Source: Hyphomicrobiales bacterium (GTDB taxonomy: Bacteria > Pseudomonadota > Alphaproteobacteria > Rhizobiales > Beijerinckiaceae). From it: a stretch of DNA of 61,072 nt. Both the position numbers and the translations under genes were made by a program. The stretch is taken from positions 1 through 61,072 of the forward strand of contig UCLR01000002.1 of assembly GCA_900473415.1 (NCBI GenBank), read 5' to 3'. Every line of letters starts with the position of its first letter. Position 1 is the stretch's first letter. The notes under the pieces are model-generated. The model was not told the origin of the DNA and made no database searches. It worked only from the letters and a program-made list of their open reading frames with translations. Shown piece after piece: positions 18,729 through 27,099 of the stretch.

Positions 18729-19784
18729 ATGGAATATCGCCGTCTCGGGCGCACCGATCTCAAGGTCTCGGTGATCTGCCTCGGAACCATGACCTGGGGC
18801 CAGCAGAACACAGAGGCCGAGGGCCATGCCCAGATGGACTACGCCGTCGAGCAGGGCGTGAATTTCTTCGACACGGCCGAACTCTACTCCATCCCGCCCC
18901 GGCCGGAGACGCAAGGCTCGACCGAGCGGATCATCGGCAACTGGTTCAAGGCGCGCGGCAACCGTGACAAGATCATTCTGGCTTCGAAGGTCTGCGGCCG
19001 TGGCGGCAACACCTGGTTCCGTGACGACAAGAGCCCGACGCGGGTGACGCGCGCCCAGGTGTTCGAGGCGGTCGACAAGAGCCTGCAGCGGCTGCAGACG
19101 GACTATATCGACCTCTACCAGCTGCATTTCCCCGAGCGGGTCGTGCCCTGGGGCTCGAACCCGACGCGCTTCTCGGCCGCATCCTATGGGAAGGCTGCCG
19201 ACGAGACCTCGATCCCCGAGCAGCTCGACGCCTTCGGCGAGTTGGTCAAGGCCGGCAAGATCCGCCATCTCGGCCTCTCCAACGAGAGCGCCTGGGGTAC
19301 GATGCGCTTCGTCGCCGATTCGGAGGTGCGCGGCACGCCCCGCGTCCAGTCGATCCAGAACGCCTACAACCTTTTGAACCGCACCTTCGAGACGGCGTTG
19401 GCCGAGGTCGCGCTGCGCGAGGATGTCGGGCTTTTGGCTTATTCGCCGCTGGCGCAGGGCTATCTCACCGGCAAGTATCTGGACGGCGCACGCCCCGCCG
19501 GCGCGCGCACGACGCTGTTCGACCGCGGCCAGCGTTATGAAGGCCCTGGCGCTAATGATGCGACCAGACTGTACATCCAGGTTGCCCGCGAGGCCGGCCT
19601 CGACCCGGCGCAGCTCGCGCTCGCCTTCGTCAATGCGCGGCCCTTCGTGACGTCGAACATCATCGGCGCCACCTCGATGGAGCAGCTCAAGACCGACATC
19701 GCCTCGATCAACGTCAAGCTCTCGCCCGAGATAGCGGCGAAGATCGACACGATTCATCAGCTCGTCGGCAACCCCTGCCCCTGA
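18729..19784 (+). CDS. tas: aldo/keto reductase, Tas-like
   Basis: 351 residues, with the tetrad Asp48 (FFDTAELY), Tyr53, Lys87 (ILASKVCG) and His133 (LYQLHFPE). The whole sequence follows E. coli Tas, including the insert around NTWFRDDKSPTRVTRAQV and the NADP-binding C-terminal FVTSNIIGATSMEQLKTDI. It is a cytoplasmic NADPH-dependent reductase with an unknown natural substrate. It follows tesA on the same strand after 83 bp and may have its own promoter. Confidence 0.93.
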   Translation: MEYRRLGRTDLKVSVICLGTMTWGQQNTEAEGHAQMDYAVEQGVNFFDTAELYSIPPRPETQGSTERIIGNWFKARGNRDKIILASKVCGRGGNTWFRDDKSPTRVTRAQVFEAVDKSLQRLQTDYIDLYQLHFPERVVPWGSNPTRFSAASYGKAADETSIPEQLDAFGELVKAGKIRHLGLSNESAWGTMRFVADSEVRGTPRVQSIQNAYNLLNRTFETALAEVALREDVGLLAYSPLAQGYLTGKYLDGARPAGARTTLFDRGQRYEGPGANDATRLYIQVAREAGLDPAQLALAFVNARPFVTSNIIGATSMEQLKTDIASINVKLSPEIAAKIDTIHQLVGNPCP

Positions 19785-19815
19785 ACGGGCGTTGTCCGAA
19801 TCCGAATGGGAAATA

Positions 19816-19845
19816 TCCCGGACCGCGGCTTATGGCGGCCCGGGA
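19816..19845 (+). terminator. GC-rich hairpin after the aldo/keto reductase
   Basis: Arms TCCCGGACCGC (19816-19826) and GCGGCCCGGGA (19835-19845) pair with one A-C mismatch around an 8-nt loop. There is no T run after it, so it may act as a weak or factor-assisted terminator. Confidence 0.45.
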
Positions 19846-19858
19846 GCCCTACCAAAGA

Positions 19859-19888
19859 ATACCCGGTCAGACCGGTCAGACCGGGTAT
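19859..19888. repeat. 30-bp palindrome with an internal tandem repeat
   Basis: The outer arms ATACCCGGTC and GACCGGGTAT are perfectly complementary. Inside are two tandem copies of GGTCAGACC, itself a near palindrome. It lies in the 196-bp gap between the aldo/keto reductase and thpR. It could be an operator for a dimeric regulator or part of a composite terminator with the hairpin just upstream. Confidence 0.6.
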
Positions 19889-19980
19889 GGCCGGTGGAAT
19901 ACCTGCAATAGCGATTCCGTGAGCCGGCTTCCTGCTCTACCGTCTCGCCAGAGTCACAATCACTTGGCAGGGATTCGCTC

Positions 19981-20553
19981 ATGCCGAGGCTGTTCATAGC
20001 TCTGGAAATCCCCGCCGAGGTTGCCGGCGAGCTCACGCTGCACCGGGGCGGATTGTCGGGCGGGCGCTGGATCGAGCCGCCCGATTACCACATCACCCTG
20101 CGCTTTCTCGGCGACGTCGACCGGCGCATGGCGAACGATGTCGACCACATGCTCTCCGATCTGCAGGCCTATCCCTTCGAGGTGACGCTCGATGCGCTGG
20201 GCTCCTTCGGCGGCGACAAGCCGCGCGCCGTCTTCGCGCGCGTCCAGCCGACGAAGGCGCTGACCGAGCTGCAGGCGGATATCGAGCGCCAGATGCGCCG
20301 GCTCGGCCTCTCGGCCGAGGGGCGCAAATTCGTCCCGCATGTCACGCTGGCCCGCCTGCGCGACACCTCCCCGGTCGAGGTCGCCCATTATCTCAGCCTG
20401 CACCCGATCGTGCGGCCGATCTCGTTCACCGCGCGGCGCGTGGCGCTGATGTCCTCGCGCGATTCGATCGGCGGCGGCCCCTATGTGCTGGAGGCGGCCT
20501 ATCCGCTCGGCCCGTCCTATCCGAACCGGCTGGCGGGGGAGGCCCGCCGATGA
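19981..20553 (+). CDS. thpR: RNA 2',3'-cyclic phosphodiesterase (2'-5' RNA ligase family)
   Basis: 190 residues with the two HxTx motifs of the 2H phosphoesterases: HITL at 37-40 and HVTL at 120-123. The start [11 protein letters not shown] is typical of ThpR. By family it hydrolyses 2',3'-cyclic phosphates of RNA ends and can ligate tRNA halves in vitro. It is cytoplasmic. Its stop overlaps the start of the pterin dehydratase (ATGA at 20550-20553), so the two are translationally coupled. Confidence 0.93.
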   Translation: MPRLFIALEIPAEVAGELTLHRGGLSGGRWIEPPDYHITLRFLGDVDRRMANDVDHMLSDLQAYPFEVTLDALGSFGGDKPRAVFARVQPTKALTELQADIERQMRRLGLSAEGRKFVPHVTLARLRDTSPVEVAHYLSLHPIVRPISFTARRVALMSSRDSIGGGPYVLEAAYPLGPSYPNRLAGEARR

Positions 20554-20846
20554 CGCGGCCGAAGCGCCTGAGCCCCGAAGCGCAGGCCGAGGCGCTGGCG
20601 ACGCTGACGGGCTGGAAGCTCGTCCAGGGCCGCGAGGCGATCGTGAAGCGCTTCGTCTTCCGCGATTTCAGCGAGGCCTTCGGCTGGATGACGCGGGTCG
20701 CGCTGCTGGCCGAGACGATGAACCACCATCCCGAATGGTCGAATGTCTACCGCACGGTCGAGGTGACGCTCGCCACCCATGATGCGGGCGGGCTGACCGA
20801 GTTTGACGTCAAGCTCGCTCGGGCGATCGACGCGCTGGCGAGCTAG
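20550..20846 (+). CDS. 4a-hydroxytetrahydrobiopterin dehydratase (pterin carbinolamine dehydratase)
   Basis: 98 residues with the family motif [22 protein letters not shown]. The catalytic His59, His60-Pro and the later His77 are present. The enzyme dehydrates 4a-carbinolamine tetrahydropterin after aromatic amino-acid hydroxylation. No phenylalanine hydroxylase is nearby, so the role could be a general pterin salvage or another function of this fold. It overlaps thpR by four bases. Confidence 0.93.
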   Translation: MTRPKRLSPEAQAEALATLTGWKLVQGREAIVKRFVFRDFSEAFGWMTRVALLAETMNHHPEWSNVYRTVEVTLATHDAGGLTEFDVKLARAIDALAS

Positions 20847-20890
20847 TCCGTCCAGCCGCAACTCTTCAGCGCCCCAGGGGATCGTCATTC

Positions 20891-21757
20891 ATGCTGGTCA
20901 GGGTGAATGGAGTGCGGTTGTTCGTCGACGTGGCGAACTTCGGCCTCGTGCCGGATGGCGACCGCATGCGGGAAAAGCCGACGCTCCTGATGCTTCACGG
21001 CGGGCCGGGCTTCGACCACACCGGCTTCAAGGAAGCCTTCGCCAGCCTCGGCGATGTCGCTCAGGTGGTTTTCTACGACCATCGGGGCAATGGCAGGAGC
21101 GAAGGCGACGATCCGGAAACGTGGAATCTCGATCAATGGGCCGATGACGTCAAAGGTCTGTGCGACGCGCTCGGCATTGTCCGGCCCATTGTCTGCGGGC
21201 TGTCGTTCGGAGGCTTCGTCGCGCAGGCATACGCCACGCGCTATCCCGATCATCCCGGCAAGCTGATCCTGCTCAGCACCGCGGCCAGGATCGACTTCCC
21301 CACGATCTTCGCTGCATTCAACCGGATCGCCGGCCCGGAAATCGGCGCGATGGCCGAGGCCTACTGGACGAATCCGACGGCAGAGGGACGGGCACGCTAC
21401 ATCGAGCGCTGCGTGCCGTTCTATCGCCATCGACGAGACCGACCGCAGGTGGCCTTCGCCCGGGCCATCCTGAAGACGGAGGTCGCCTTGCATTTCAACG
21501 GTCCGCGCAACGAACATGGGCGTTTCGACTTCCGCCGTGATCTGGCGAAATTGCGCTGCCCTGTCCTGTTGATGGCTGGCGATCAGGATCCCATCGTCCC
21601 AATCCCGTTGGTGGAGGCCACCGCCGGTTCGATTCCGGCCCATCTGCTGCATTTTGAGCGACTGATGGAATGCGGTCACGACATCCATGGGGATGCGCCG
21701 GAGCGCGTGTTCGGCGCGATGCGCGCTTTCATGGCCGACGAGGCGGCTGCAAGCTAG
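20891..21757 (+). CDS. alpha/beta hydrolase, proline-iminopeptidase-like
   Basis: 288 residues. The oxyanion motif HGGPG is at 36-40, the nucleophile elbow GLSFGG with Ser105 at 103-108, the acid in GDQDPIVP near 238, and the histidine in ECGHDIHGDAPE near 265. HGGPG with DHRGNGRS is typical of the prolyl iminopeptidase/S33 group, but many members act on other esters or amides. The substrate is unknown. It ends head-on with the pseudouridine synthase: the stop codons share the sequence CTAG at 21754-21757. Confidence 0.9.
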   Translation: MLVRVNGVRLFVDVANFGLVPDGDRMREKPTLLMLHGGPGFDHTGFKEAFASLGDVAQVVFYDHRGNGRSEGDDPETWNLDQWADDVKGLCDALGIVRPIVCGLSFGGFVAQAYATRYPDHPGKLILLSTAARIDFPTIFAAFNRIAGPEIGAMAEAYWTNPTAEGRARYIERCVPFYRHRRDRPQVAFARAILKTEVALHFNGPRNEHGRFDFRRDLAKLRCPVLLMAGDQDPIVPIPLVEATAGSIPAHLLHFERLMECGHDIHGDAPERVFGAMRAFMADEAAAS

Positions 21758-22500
21758 CCGCTCCACCCGCACGCCTTGAGCGCCGCCAGCATGTGCGGCG
21801 GCGGTGGTGCCTCGGCCTGGATCGGCTCGCGCTTGCGATAGAGCGGGACGGTGATCGAGCGGGCGTGGAGCTGCAGGCCCGGCCCGCTCTCGCGCGGCGC
21901 GCTGCCGTAGATCTCGTCGCCGAGCATCGGCCAGCCTGAAGCCTGGCAATGGACGCGCAATTGATGGGTGCGGCCAGTCAGCGGTTCCATCGCGAGCCAG
22001 GCGAGCGGGCCGGATTCGTCCTGCCCGCGGCCGAGGACGCGGTAACGCGTCTGCGAGGGCAGGCCGGCGGGATCGACCTTCATCCACCAGCCACGCTCGG
22101 GGGAGCGGCGGCCCAGCGGCAGATCGATCAGCCCTTCGTCCTGGTCGGGGCTGCCCTGCACGATCGCCCAATAGGTCTTGCCGATGCGTCCGTCGCGAAA
22201 CATCTGGTTGAGCTCGGCCATGGCGCGGGGATGGCGACCGAGCACGAGGCAGCCGGAGGTGTCCTTGTCGAGCCGGTGCGCCGCTTCCGGCCGGCGTGGC
22301 AGACCGAAGCGCAGCGCGTCGAGATAGTCGGTGAGGACCGGAATGGAGCGGCGGTTGGCCGGCGGGCCGCTATGGACGGGCAGGCCGGCGGGCTTGTCGA
22401 TGACCAGCATCATGGCGTCGCGATAAAGCAGCGGCACCGGCAGCGCGGCATCGATCTGCGGCTGCGACTGCGAATTCTCTGGTTGATCCGGCCTGGTCAT
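21754..22500 (-). CDS. RluA-family pseudouridine synthase
   Basis: 248 residues. The catalytic motif HRLDKDTSGCLVL puts the essential Asp at 78, and TGRTHQLRVH, WPMLGDEIYG and LQLHARSI are the other family blocks. There is no N-terminal S4 domain, which favours the RluA/TruC-like subset over RluC or RluD. The RNA target cannot be told from the sequence. The gene is divergent from ftsY with 69 bp between starts. Confidence 0.92.
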   Translation of the reverse strand: MTRPDQPENSQSQPQIDAALPVPLLYRDAMMLVIDKPAGLPVHSGPPANRRSIPVLTDYLDALRFGLPRRPEAAHRLDKDTSGCLVLGRHPRAMAELNQMFRDGRIGKTYWAIVQGSPDQDEGLIDLPLGRRSPERGWWMKVDPAGLPSQTRYRVLGRGQDESGPLAWLAMEPLTGRTHQLRVHCQASGWPMLGDEIYGSAPRESGPGLQLHARSITVPLYRKREPIQAEAPPPPHMLAALKACGWSG

Positions 22501-22569
22501 GGCATTGCGCTAGCCAACCCGGCCCGGCGGCGCAACGTTTAAGGCTGCCGAACCGAAGACAGGATGGTG

Positions 22570-23766
22570 ATGAGCGAGACCGAACCGAAGAAACGCGGCT
22601 TCTTGTCGAGGCTGTTCGGACGCGAGGAAGAGCAGGCCAAGCCGGCACCGGAGCCGGTTGCCGAGCAGCCCGCAGAGTCGACCGCCGAGCCGACGCCGGA
22701 GGCCGAGGCGGTCCCTCCGCCCGCGGAAGTCGAGCCCCCTGTGCCCGAGCCGCAGGCTGAGCCGGAACCGGCCGAAGCTGCTCTGTCGGCGCCTGAACCG
22801 GAACCCGAGCCCTTGCCGCCTGCGCCCGTCGTCCAGCCGAAACGGAGCTGGTGGCGGCGGCTGACGGAGGGGCTGTCGCGTACCTCGTCGGCGTTGACGA
22901 CCGGCATCACCGACCTCTTCACCAAGCGCAAGCTCGACGCCGGCACGCTGGAGGATCTGGAGGACATCCTGATCCAGGCCGACCTCGGCCTCGCCACCTC
23001 GGCGCGCATCGCGAAGGCGGTCGGCGAGGGGCGCTACGACAAGCAGATCGAGCCGGCCGAGGTAAAGGCCATCCTGGCGCGGGAGGTCGAGACGATCCTC
23101 TGCCCGGTCGCGTTGCCGCTGGCGATCGACGCCGCGAAAAAGCCGTTCGTGGTCCTGATGGTCGGGGTCAACGGCTCGGGCAAGACCACGACCATCGGCA
23201 AGCTCGCGGCCAAGTTCAGGGCTGAGGGCAAGTCGGTGATGCTGGCGGCGGGCGACACCTTCCGCGCCGCGGCGATCGAGCAGCTCCGCGTCTGGGGCGA
23301 GCGCGCCGGGGCGGAGGTCGTCTATGGCCAGCAGGGCGCCGATGCGTCGGGTCTCGCCTTCGAGGCGCTGCAGAAGGCCAAGGCCAATGGAACCGACGTG
23401 CTGCTGGTCGATACCGCCGGGCGGCTGCAGAACAAGCAGGGGCTGATGGACGAGCTCGCCAAGGTGGTGCGCGTTATCCGCAAGCAGGACGAAAGCGCGC
23501 CTCATGCGGCGCTGCTGGTACTCGATGCGACCGTCGGCCAGAACGCGATCAGCCAGGTCGAGGCCTTCCGCGAGACGGCAGGCGTCACCGGCCTCGTCAT
23601 GACGAAGCTCGACGGTACGGCGCGCGGCGGCATCCTGGTGGCGCTGGCGGCACAATTTGGCCTGCCGGTGCATTTCATCGGTGTCGGCGAGAGCGTCGAG
23701 GATCTGGAGCCGTTCTCGGCGCGCGATTTCGCCCGCGCCGTGGCGGGGTTGGGAGAAGCTGCGTGA
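22570..23766 (+). CDS. ftsY: signal recognition particle receptor FtsY
   Basis: 398 residues from ATG 22570. The ATG six bases earlier is possible, but the AGGA sequence at 22561-22564 is correctly spaced only for 22570. The first 90 residues are an acidic Pro/Glu-rich A domain, then the N domain, then the GTPase domain with G1 GVNGSGKTTT near 199, DTAGRLQN near 280 and TKLDGTARGG near 344. FtsY docks ribosome-nascent-chain-SRP complexes at the inner membrane. The septation protein gene starts within its stop codon. Confidence 0.97.
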   Translation: MSETEPKKRGFLSRLFGREEEQAKPAPEPVAEQPAESTAEPTPEAEAVPPPAEVEPPVPEPQAEPEPAEAALSAPEPEPEPLPPAPVVQPKRSWWRRLTEGLSRTSSALTTGITDLFTKRKLDAGTLEDLEDILIQADLGLATSARIAKAVGEGRYDKQIEPAEVKAILAREVETILCPVALPLAIDAAKKPFVVLMVGVNGSGKTTTIGKLAAKFRAEGKSVMLAAGDTFRAAAIEQLRVWGERAGAEVVYGQQGADASGLAFEALQKAKANGTDVLLVDTAGRLQNKQGLMDELAKVVRVIRKQDESAPHAALLVLDATVGQNAISQVEAFRETAGVTGLVMTKLDGTARGGILVALAAQFGLPVHFIGVGESVEDLEPFSARDFARAVAGLGEAA

Positions 23767-24410
23767 GCGACGGCGCGAACGATACGACACAGGAAATCGC
23801 GGTCGAGGTCGCGAAGGGCAGGACGATCAGCCCGCTGCTCAAGCTCGCCCTCGAATTCGGGCCGCTCGCGATCTTCTTCTTCGCGAATTCCTATGGCGAC
23901 CGGCTGTTCGGTGTGGCCGAGGACCGGCGCATCTTCGTCGCGACCGGCATCTTCATCGTCGCCTCGCTGGTGGCGCTGGCGCTCTCGCGGGCGCTGATGG
24001 GCTATCTGCCGCGCATGGCGATCGTGAACGCCATGGTCGTTACGGTCTTCGGCGGGCTGACGCTGGCGTTGGACGACGCCTTCTTCATCAAGGTGAAGCC
24101 GACGATCGTGAACACGCTGTTCGGCTGCGTGCTGCTGGGCGGGCTCGCCTTCGGACGCTCCTTGCTTTCGCTCGTGCTGGAGACGGTGCTGCAGCTCGAC
24201 GAGGAGGGCTGGCGGAAGCTCACTTTCCGCTGGGGGCTGTTCTTCTTCGTCCTGGCGGCGCTGAACGAGGTGGTCTGGCGCACGCAGACGCAGGATTTCT
24301 GGGTCGCCTTCAAGGTCTGGGGCGTGATGCCGCTGACCATGGCCTTCGCGCTCGCCCAGACGCCGCTGATCCTCAGGCACGAGATCAAGGCGGCGAAGAG
24401 CGGAGAGTAG
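23763..24410 (+). CDS. yciB: inner membrane septation protein A (YciB/IspZ)
   Basis: 215 residues starting with a GTG that overlaps the ftsY stop (GTGA at 23763-23766). The conserved segment LALEFGPLAIFFFANSYGDRLF and five or so membrane helices with LEDAFF-like and RTQTQDFWVAFKVWGVMPLT segments identify YciB. It is an inner-membrane protein linked to envelope synthesis and septation. The ftsY-ispZ pairing is common in alphaproteobacteria. Confidence 0.93.
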   Translation: MSDGANDTTQEIAVEVAKGRTISPLLKLALEFGPLAIFFFANSYGDRLFGVAEDRRIFVATGIFIVASLVALALSRALMGYLPRMAIVNAMVVTVFGGLTLALDDAFFIKVKPTIVNTLFGCVLLGGLAFGRSLLSLVLETVLQLDEEGWRKLTFRWGLFFFVLAALNEVVWRTQTQDFWVAFKVWGVMPLTMAFALAQTPLILRHEIKAAKSGE

Positions 24411-24433
24411 GGCTGGCCAGCCTTCACGGCGCC

Positions 24434-24523
24434 ATCCCGGGCTTGACCCGGGATCCATCGTAAGGCGCCGCGTTCTACGATGGATCCCGGATCTGCGCGG
24501 CTAAAGCCGCTTGTCCGGGATGA
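24434..24523. repeat. composite palindromic intergenic repeat, copy 1
   Basis: The first module ATCCCGGGCTTGACCCGGGA (24434-24453, continuing to 24458) is a hairpin with a 5-nt loop. GGATCCATCG (24451-24460) is repeated inverted at 24477-24486 as CGATGGATCC, and a small GCGGCTAAAGCCGC hairpin and CCGGGATGACC follow. The same 25-bp module occurs in inverse orientation at 57568-57592, and a shorter version at 55807-55837. It lies between yciB and the toxin-antitoxin operon. Confidence 0.85.
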
Positions 24524-24573
24524 CCTCGTGGTTCCGTGTTCTGCCCGGGCTGATTGAGCCTGGCTGCCTATTG

Positions 24574-24610
24574 CCATTTGGCGACGTTATCTCCATTTTA
24601 TGCCAAATGG
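24574..24610 (+). promoter_or_regulatory. inverted-repeat operator around the promoter of the Xre/RES operon
   Basis: Perfect 9-bp arms CCATTTGGC (24574-24582) and GCCAAATGG (24602-24610) are 19 bases apart. A possible -35 TTGCCA (24571-24576) and -10 TTTTAT (24595-24600 region) lie at and between the arms, and the ribosome site overlaps the right arm. This is a plausible site for autorepression by the antitoxin or toxin-antitoxin complex. Confidence 0.55.
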
Positions 24611-24621
24611 AGGGTCGTGCC

Positions 24622-25035
24622 ATGACCGCCCTGTTGCGCATCGAGACCGCCCCGCGCGATTTCGTCCCGGACCCGATCAGCGATGACGAGGCGGCTGCGA
24701 TGTTTCGCGCCGCCGTCAACCTGTTCCGGCTCTGGCGGATCACCGATGAGGAAGCGGCCGTCCTGATCGACCTGCCGGCCAGGACCTATGCCCGCTGGAA
24801 AGCCGGCGGCGTGGGCCGCATCTCGCGCGACGGCAAGGCACGCCTCTCGAACCTAATGGGCATTCACAAGGCGCTGAGGCTGATCTTCACCGAGCCGCAA
24901 CGCGGCTATGACTGGATCAAGCGGGCGAACACCGCTTTCGACGGCAAATCGGCGCTCGACATCATGCTCGGCGGAGAGCTCACCGATCTGATGCGGGTAC
25001 GTCGCCTGCTCGACGCCGAGCGGGGCGCCTGGTGA
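24622..25035 (+). CDS. antitoxin, Xre/MbcA/ParS type (DUF2384)
   Basis: 137 residues from ATG 24622, with GGAGGG about seven bases upstream. The N-terminal half (EAAAMFRAAVNLFRLWRITDEEAAVLIDLPARTYARWKAG) is an Xre-like helix-turn-helix. The C-terminal half (NTAFDGKSALDIMLGGELTDLMRVRRLLDA) is the MbcA/ParS/Xre toxin-binding domain that plugs the RES active site. The RES gene starts inside its stop codon. By family it neutralises the toxin and represses the operon, in line with the inverted repeat at 24574-24610. Confidence 0.93.
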   Translation: MTALLRIETAPRDFVPDPISDDEAAAMFRAAVNLFRLWRITDEEAAVLIDLPARTYARWKAGGVGRISRDGKARLSNLMGIHKALRLIFTEPQRGYDWIKRANTAFDGKSALDIMLGGELTDLMRVRRLLDAERGAW

Positions 25036-25745
25036 TCGATCCGGCGAGCCTGCCGGTCACGTCGATCCAGTGGCCCGGGGCGGTGCGGATCATCCGCAGC
25101 ATCTTCCCGCCGATCGACCTGTTCGAAGATATCGCCGACCCGGCCGACTGGCCGCTCCTGATCGCGGCCGAGCAGAAGACCAATCCGCGGCTGATGGAGA
25201 CGATCGGCAATCTCGATCTCGTTCCGCCCGACAGGCGCGTGGCGGGAGCCGGCGCGAGCTGGCTGATGGCGCCCTTCACTCATGTCAGCCCCGACCGGCC
25301 GAGCCGCTTCAGCGATGGCAGCTTCGGCGTGCTCTATGCGGGCGGCCGCTTCGAGGTGGCGCTGCTGGAGACGGTGCACCACCACGCCCGCTTCATGCTG
25401 GCGACAGCGCAGCCGCCGGGCTGGACTTCGCAGTTCCGCGAGATCGTGCTCGAGGTCGATGCCGAGCTGCACGATTTGCGCGCGGGCGGCGAAGACGTGG
25501 CCGCTGCGCTCGATCCCGTCGACTATGCGCAGAGCCAGCAGCTCGGCGGGCGCCTGCGGGACGCGGCTTCCGAGGGCGTGGTCTATCCGAGCGTGCGCTG
25601 CCCTGACGGCGAATGCGTCGGGCTGTTCTATCCGGATGGGGCGAGCCAGCCGGTGCAGGGCCGGCATCTCGACTACCACTGGAACGGCGAGCGGGTAGAC
25701 CTCTACCGGGACCGCAGCGCCGGCGAGGTCTATCGGATCGTCTGA
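25032..25745 (+). CDS. RES-domain toxin (NAD-degrading, MbcT/ParT type)
   Basis: 237 residues, GTG start overlapping the antitoxin stop (GTGA). The name-giving residues fit Arg92 in SRFSDGSFGVLYAG, Glu113 in EVALLETVHHHARF and Ser187 in EGVVYPSVR. Known RES toxins destroy NAD+ by phosphorolysis or hydrolysis, or ADP-ribosylate a target; which of these applies here cannot be read from the sequence. It is complete, with no frameshift, so the pair is likely functional. It ends two bases from the convergent SDR gene. Confidence 0.93.
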   Translation: MIDPASLPVTSIQWPGAVRIIRSIFPPIDLFEDIADPADWPLLIAAEQKTNPRLMETIGNLDLVPPDRRVAGAGASWLMAPFTHVSPDRPSRFSDGSFGVLYAGGRFEVALLETVHHHARFMLATAQPPGWTSQFREIVLEVDAELHDLRAGGEDVAAALDPVDYAQSQQLGGRLRDAASEGVVYPSVRCPDGECVGLFYPDGASQPVQGRHLDYHWNGERVDLYRDRSAGEVYRIV

Positions 25746-25747
25746 GG

Positions 25748-26533
25748 CTACTTCGGCGCGAGGCGAATCGCGCCGTCGAGGCGGATCGCGGTGCCGTTCA
25801 GCATGTCGTTCTCGATGATGCTGCGGGCGAGCGCGGCGTATTCCTCCGGCTTGCCGAGGCGCGAGGGGTGCGGCACCGAGACGGCGAGCGAGGCCTTGGC
25901 GTCATCAGGCAGGCCGGCGAACATCGGCGTCTCGAACAGGCCCGGCATGATCGTGACGATGCGGATGCCGACCCCTGCCAGATCGCGCGCGATCGGCAGC
26001 GTCATGCCGGCGACGCCGGCCTTCGAGGCCGAATAGGCTGCCTGACCGATCTGGCCGTCCTCGGCCGCGACCGAAGCCGTGCAGATGATGACGCCGCGTC
26101 CGCCATCGACGGTGATGGGCTCGAGATCGGCCAGCGCCACGGCGGATTTGGCGATGACGCGGAAAGTGCCGGTCAGGTTGATCGCCACCGCCTTCTCGAA
26201 GGTCGCGAGGTCATGGGAGACGAGCTCTCCGGTGTCGCGCTTCTTCGAGACGACGCGGCGGCCGGGCGCGATGCCGGCGCAATTCACGATGATGCGGGCG
26301 ACGCCATGGGCGGCGCGGGCCTTGGCCAACGCCTCGTCGACGGAGGCGTCGCTGGTGACGTCGCAGGCGCAGAAGATGCCGCCGATCTCCTTTGCGACGG
26401 CCTCGCCGCGTTCGGCGTTCAGGTCAAGCAGCGCGACCTTCACGCCCTGGGCGGCGAGCATGCGCCCCGTCGCCTCGCCGAGGCCGGAGGCGCCGCCGGT
26501 GACGACGGCGGCGAGGGAAGAATCGAGCTTCAT
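25748..26533 (-). CDS. short-chain dehydrogenase/reductase, 3-hydroxyacyl-CoA dehydrogenase type II-like
   Basis: 261 residues. The NAD-binding motif TGGASGLG is at 12-19, NCAGIAPG near 84-91, and the catalytic Ser near 154, Tyr167 and Lys171 (AAYSASKAGV). The insert around VVSKKRDTGELVSHDLATFEKAV and the ending ENDMLNGTAIRLDGAIRL resemble the HSD17B10-type hydroxyacyl-CoA dehydrogenases of branched-chain or fatty-acid breakdown. The assignment of substrate is by resemblance only. Confidence 0.88.
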   Translation of the reverse strand: MKLDSSLAAVVTGGASGLGEATGRMLAAQGVKVALLDLNAERGEAVAKEIGGIFCACDVTSDASVDEALAKARAAHGVARIIVNCAGIAPGRRVVSKKRDTGELVSHDLATFEKAVAINLTGTFRVIAKSAVALADLEPITVDGGRGVIICTASVAAEDGQIGQAAYSASKAGVAGMTLPIARDLAGVGIRIVTIMPGLFETPMFAGLPDDAKASLAVSVPHPSRLGKPEEYAALARSIIENDMLNGTAIRLDGAIRLAPK

Positions 26534-26567
26534 GGCACTTCCTTGGCGTTTCCCTGAATTTGTCCGA

Positions 26568-26609
26568 AAGCCGGTTTAGAGGGGGCTGAACGGCTCTCCA
26601 AGCCGGTTT
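26568..26609. repeat. direct repeat of AAGCCGGTTT
   Basis: Identical 10-mers lie at 26568-26577 and 26600-26609, 32 bases apart (about three helical turns), in the 181-bp divergent gap between the SDR gene and the YkvA gene. It could be a regulator site or a remnant of a dispersed repeat. Confidence 0.4.
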
Positions 26610-26714
26610 TGCGAGAAGCCTCTTGTGCAGGATTGCGACGGGGCCATCTTTCGTCACGCGCTCTGTTTGGGCGTGCGGTCAGTGCGCCGGCTGGCGTGAA
26701 GGAGAAAGACAGGA

Positions 26715-27089
26715 ATGAGCGAAGGGTTCAGCGCCCGCTTCAGCCATGAGGAGATGGAGGCGATCCGCAAGAGCCTGCGCGACGAGGCGAAGTTCGGGAC
26801 CGAGTTGATGGCCCGGCTGAAGCGCGTCGCGAAGCGTATTCCCTTTGCCGAGGACCTGATGGCGGCATGGTTCTGCGCGCGCGATCCGGCAACACCGCGG
26901 CGCGTCAGGCTGACGCTGCTCGCCGCGCTCGGCTATTTCGTGCTGCCGGTGGACGCACTGCCGGACATCATGCCGTTGCTCGGCTTCACCGACGATGCGG
27001 CGGTGATCGCGGCCGCCATTGCCGCGGTGGCCGGCTCGATCCGGCCGGAGCATCGCGAGCGGGCAAAGCAGGCGCTGGCCGAGCTTTAG
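26715..27089 (+). CDS. YkvA/DUF1232 family small membrane protein
   Basis: 124 residues. The DUF1232 signature is clear in LLAALGYFVLPVDALPDIMPLLGFTDDAAVIAAAI (positions about 73-107). This hydrophobic stretch probably spans or dips into the membrane. The N-terminal half is charged and helical. The function of the family is not established. The gene faces the quinone oxidoreductase gene, with ten bases between stops. Confidence 0.9.
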   Translation: MSEGFSARFSHEEMEAIRKSLRDEAKFGTELMARLKRVAKRIPFAEDLMAAWFCARDPATPRRVRLTLLAALGYFVLPVDALPDIMPLLGFTDDAAVIAAAIAAVAGSIRPEHRERAKQALAEL

Positions 27090-27099
27090 AGCCGCGCCC

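Noticed and set aside
19859..19888. Tandem GGTCAGACC as a possible CRISPR remnant
   Set aside because: There are only two 9-base units with no spacers and no cas genes nearby; the palindrome explains it better.
24511..24621. Upstream extension of the antitoxin to 24511
   Set aside because: It would cross the inverted-repeat promoter region, and the ribosome site and family start point to 24622.
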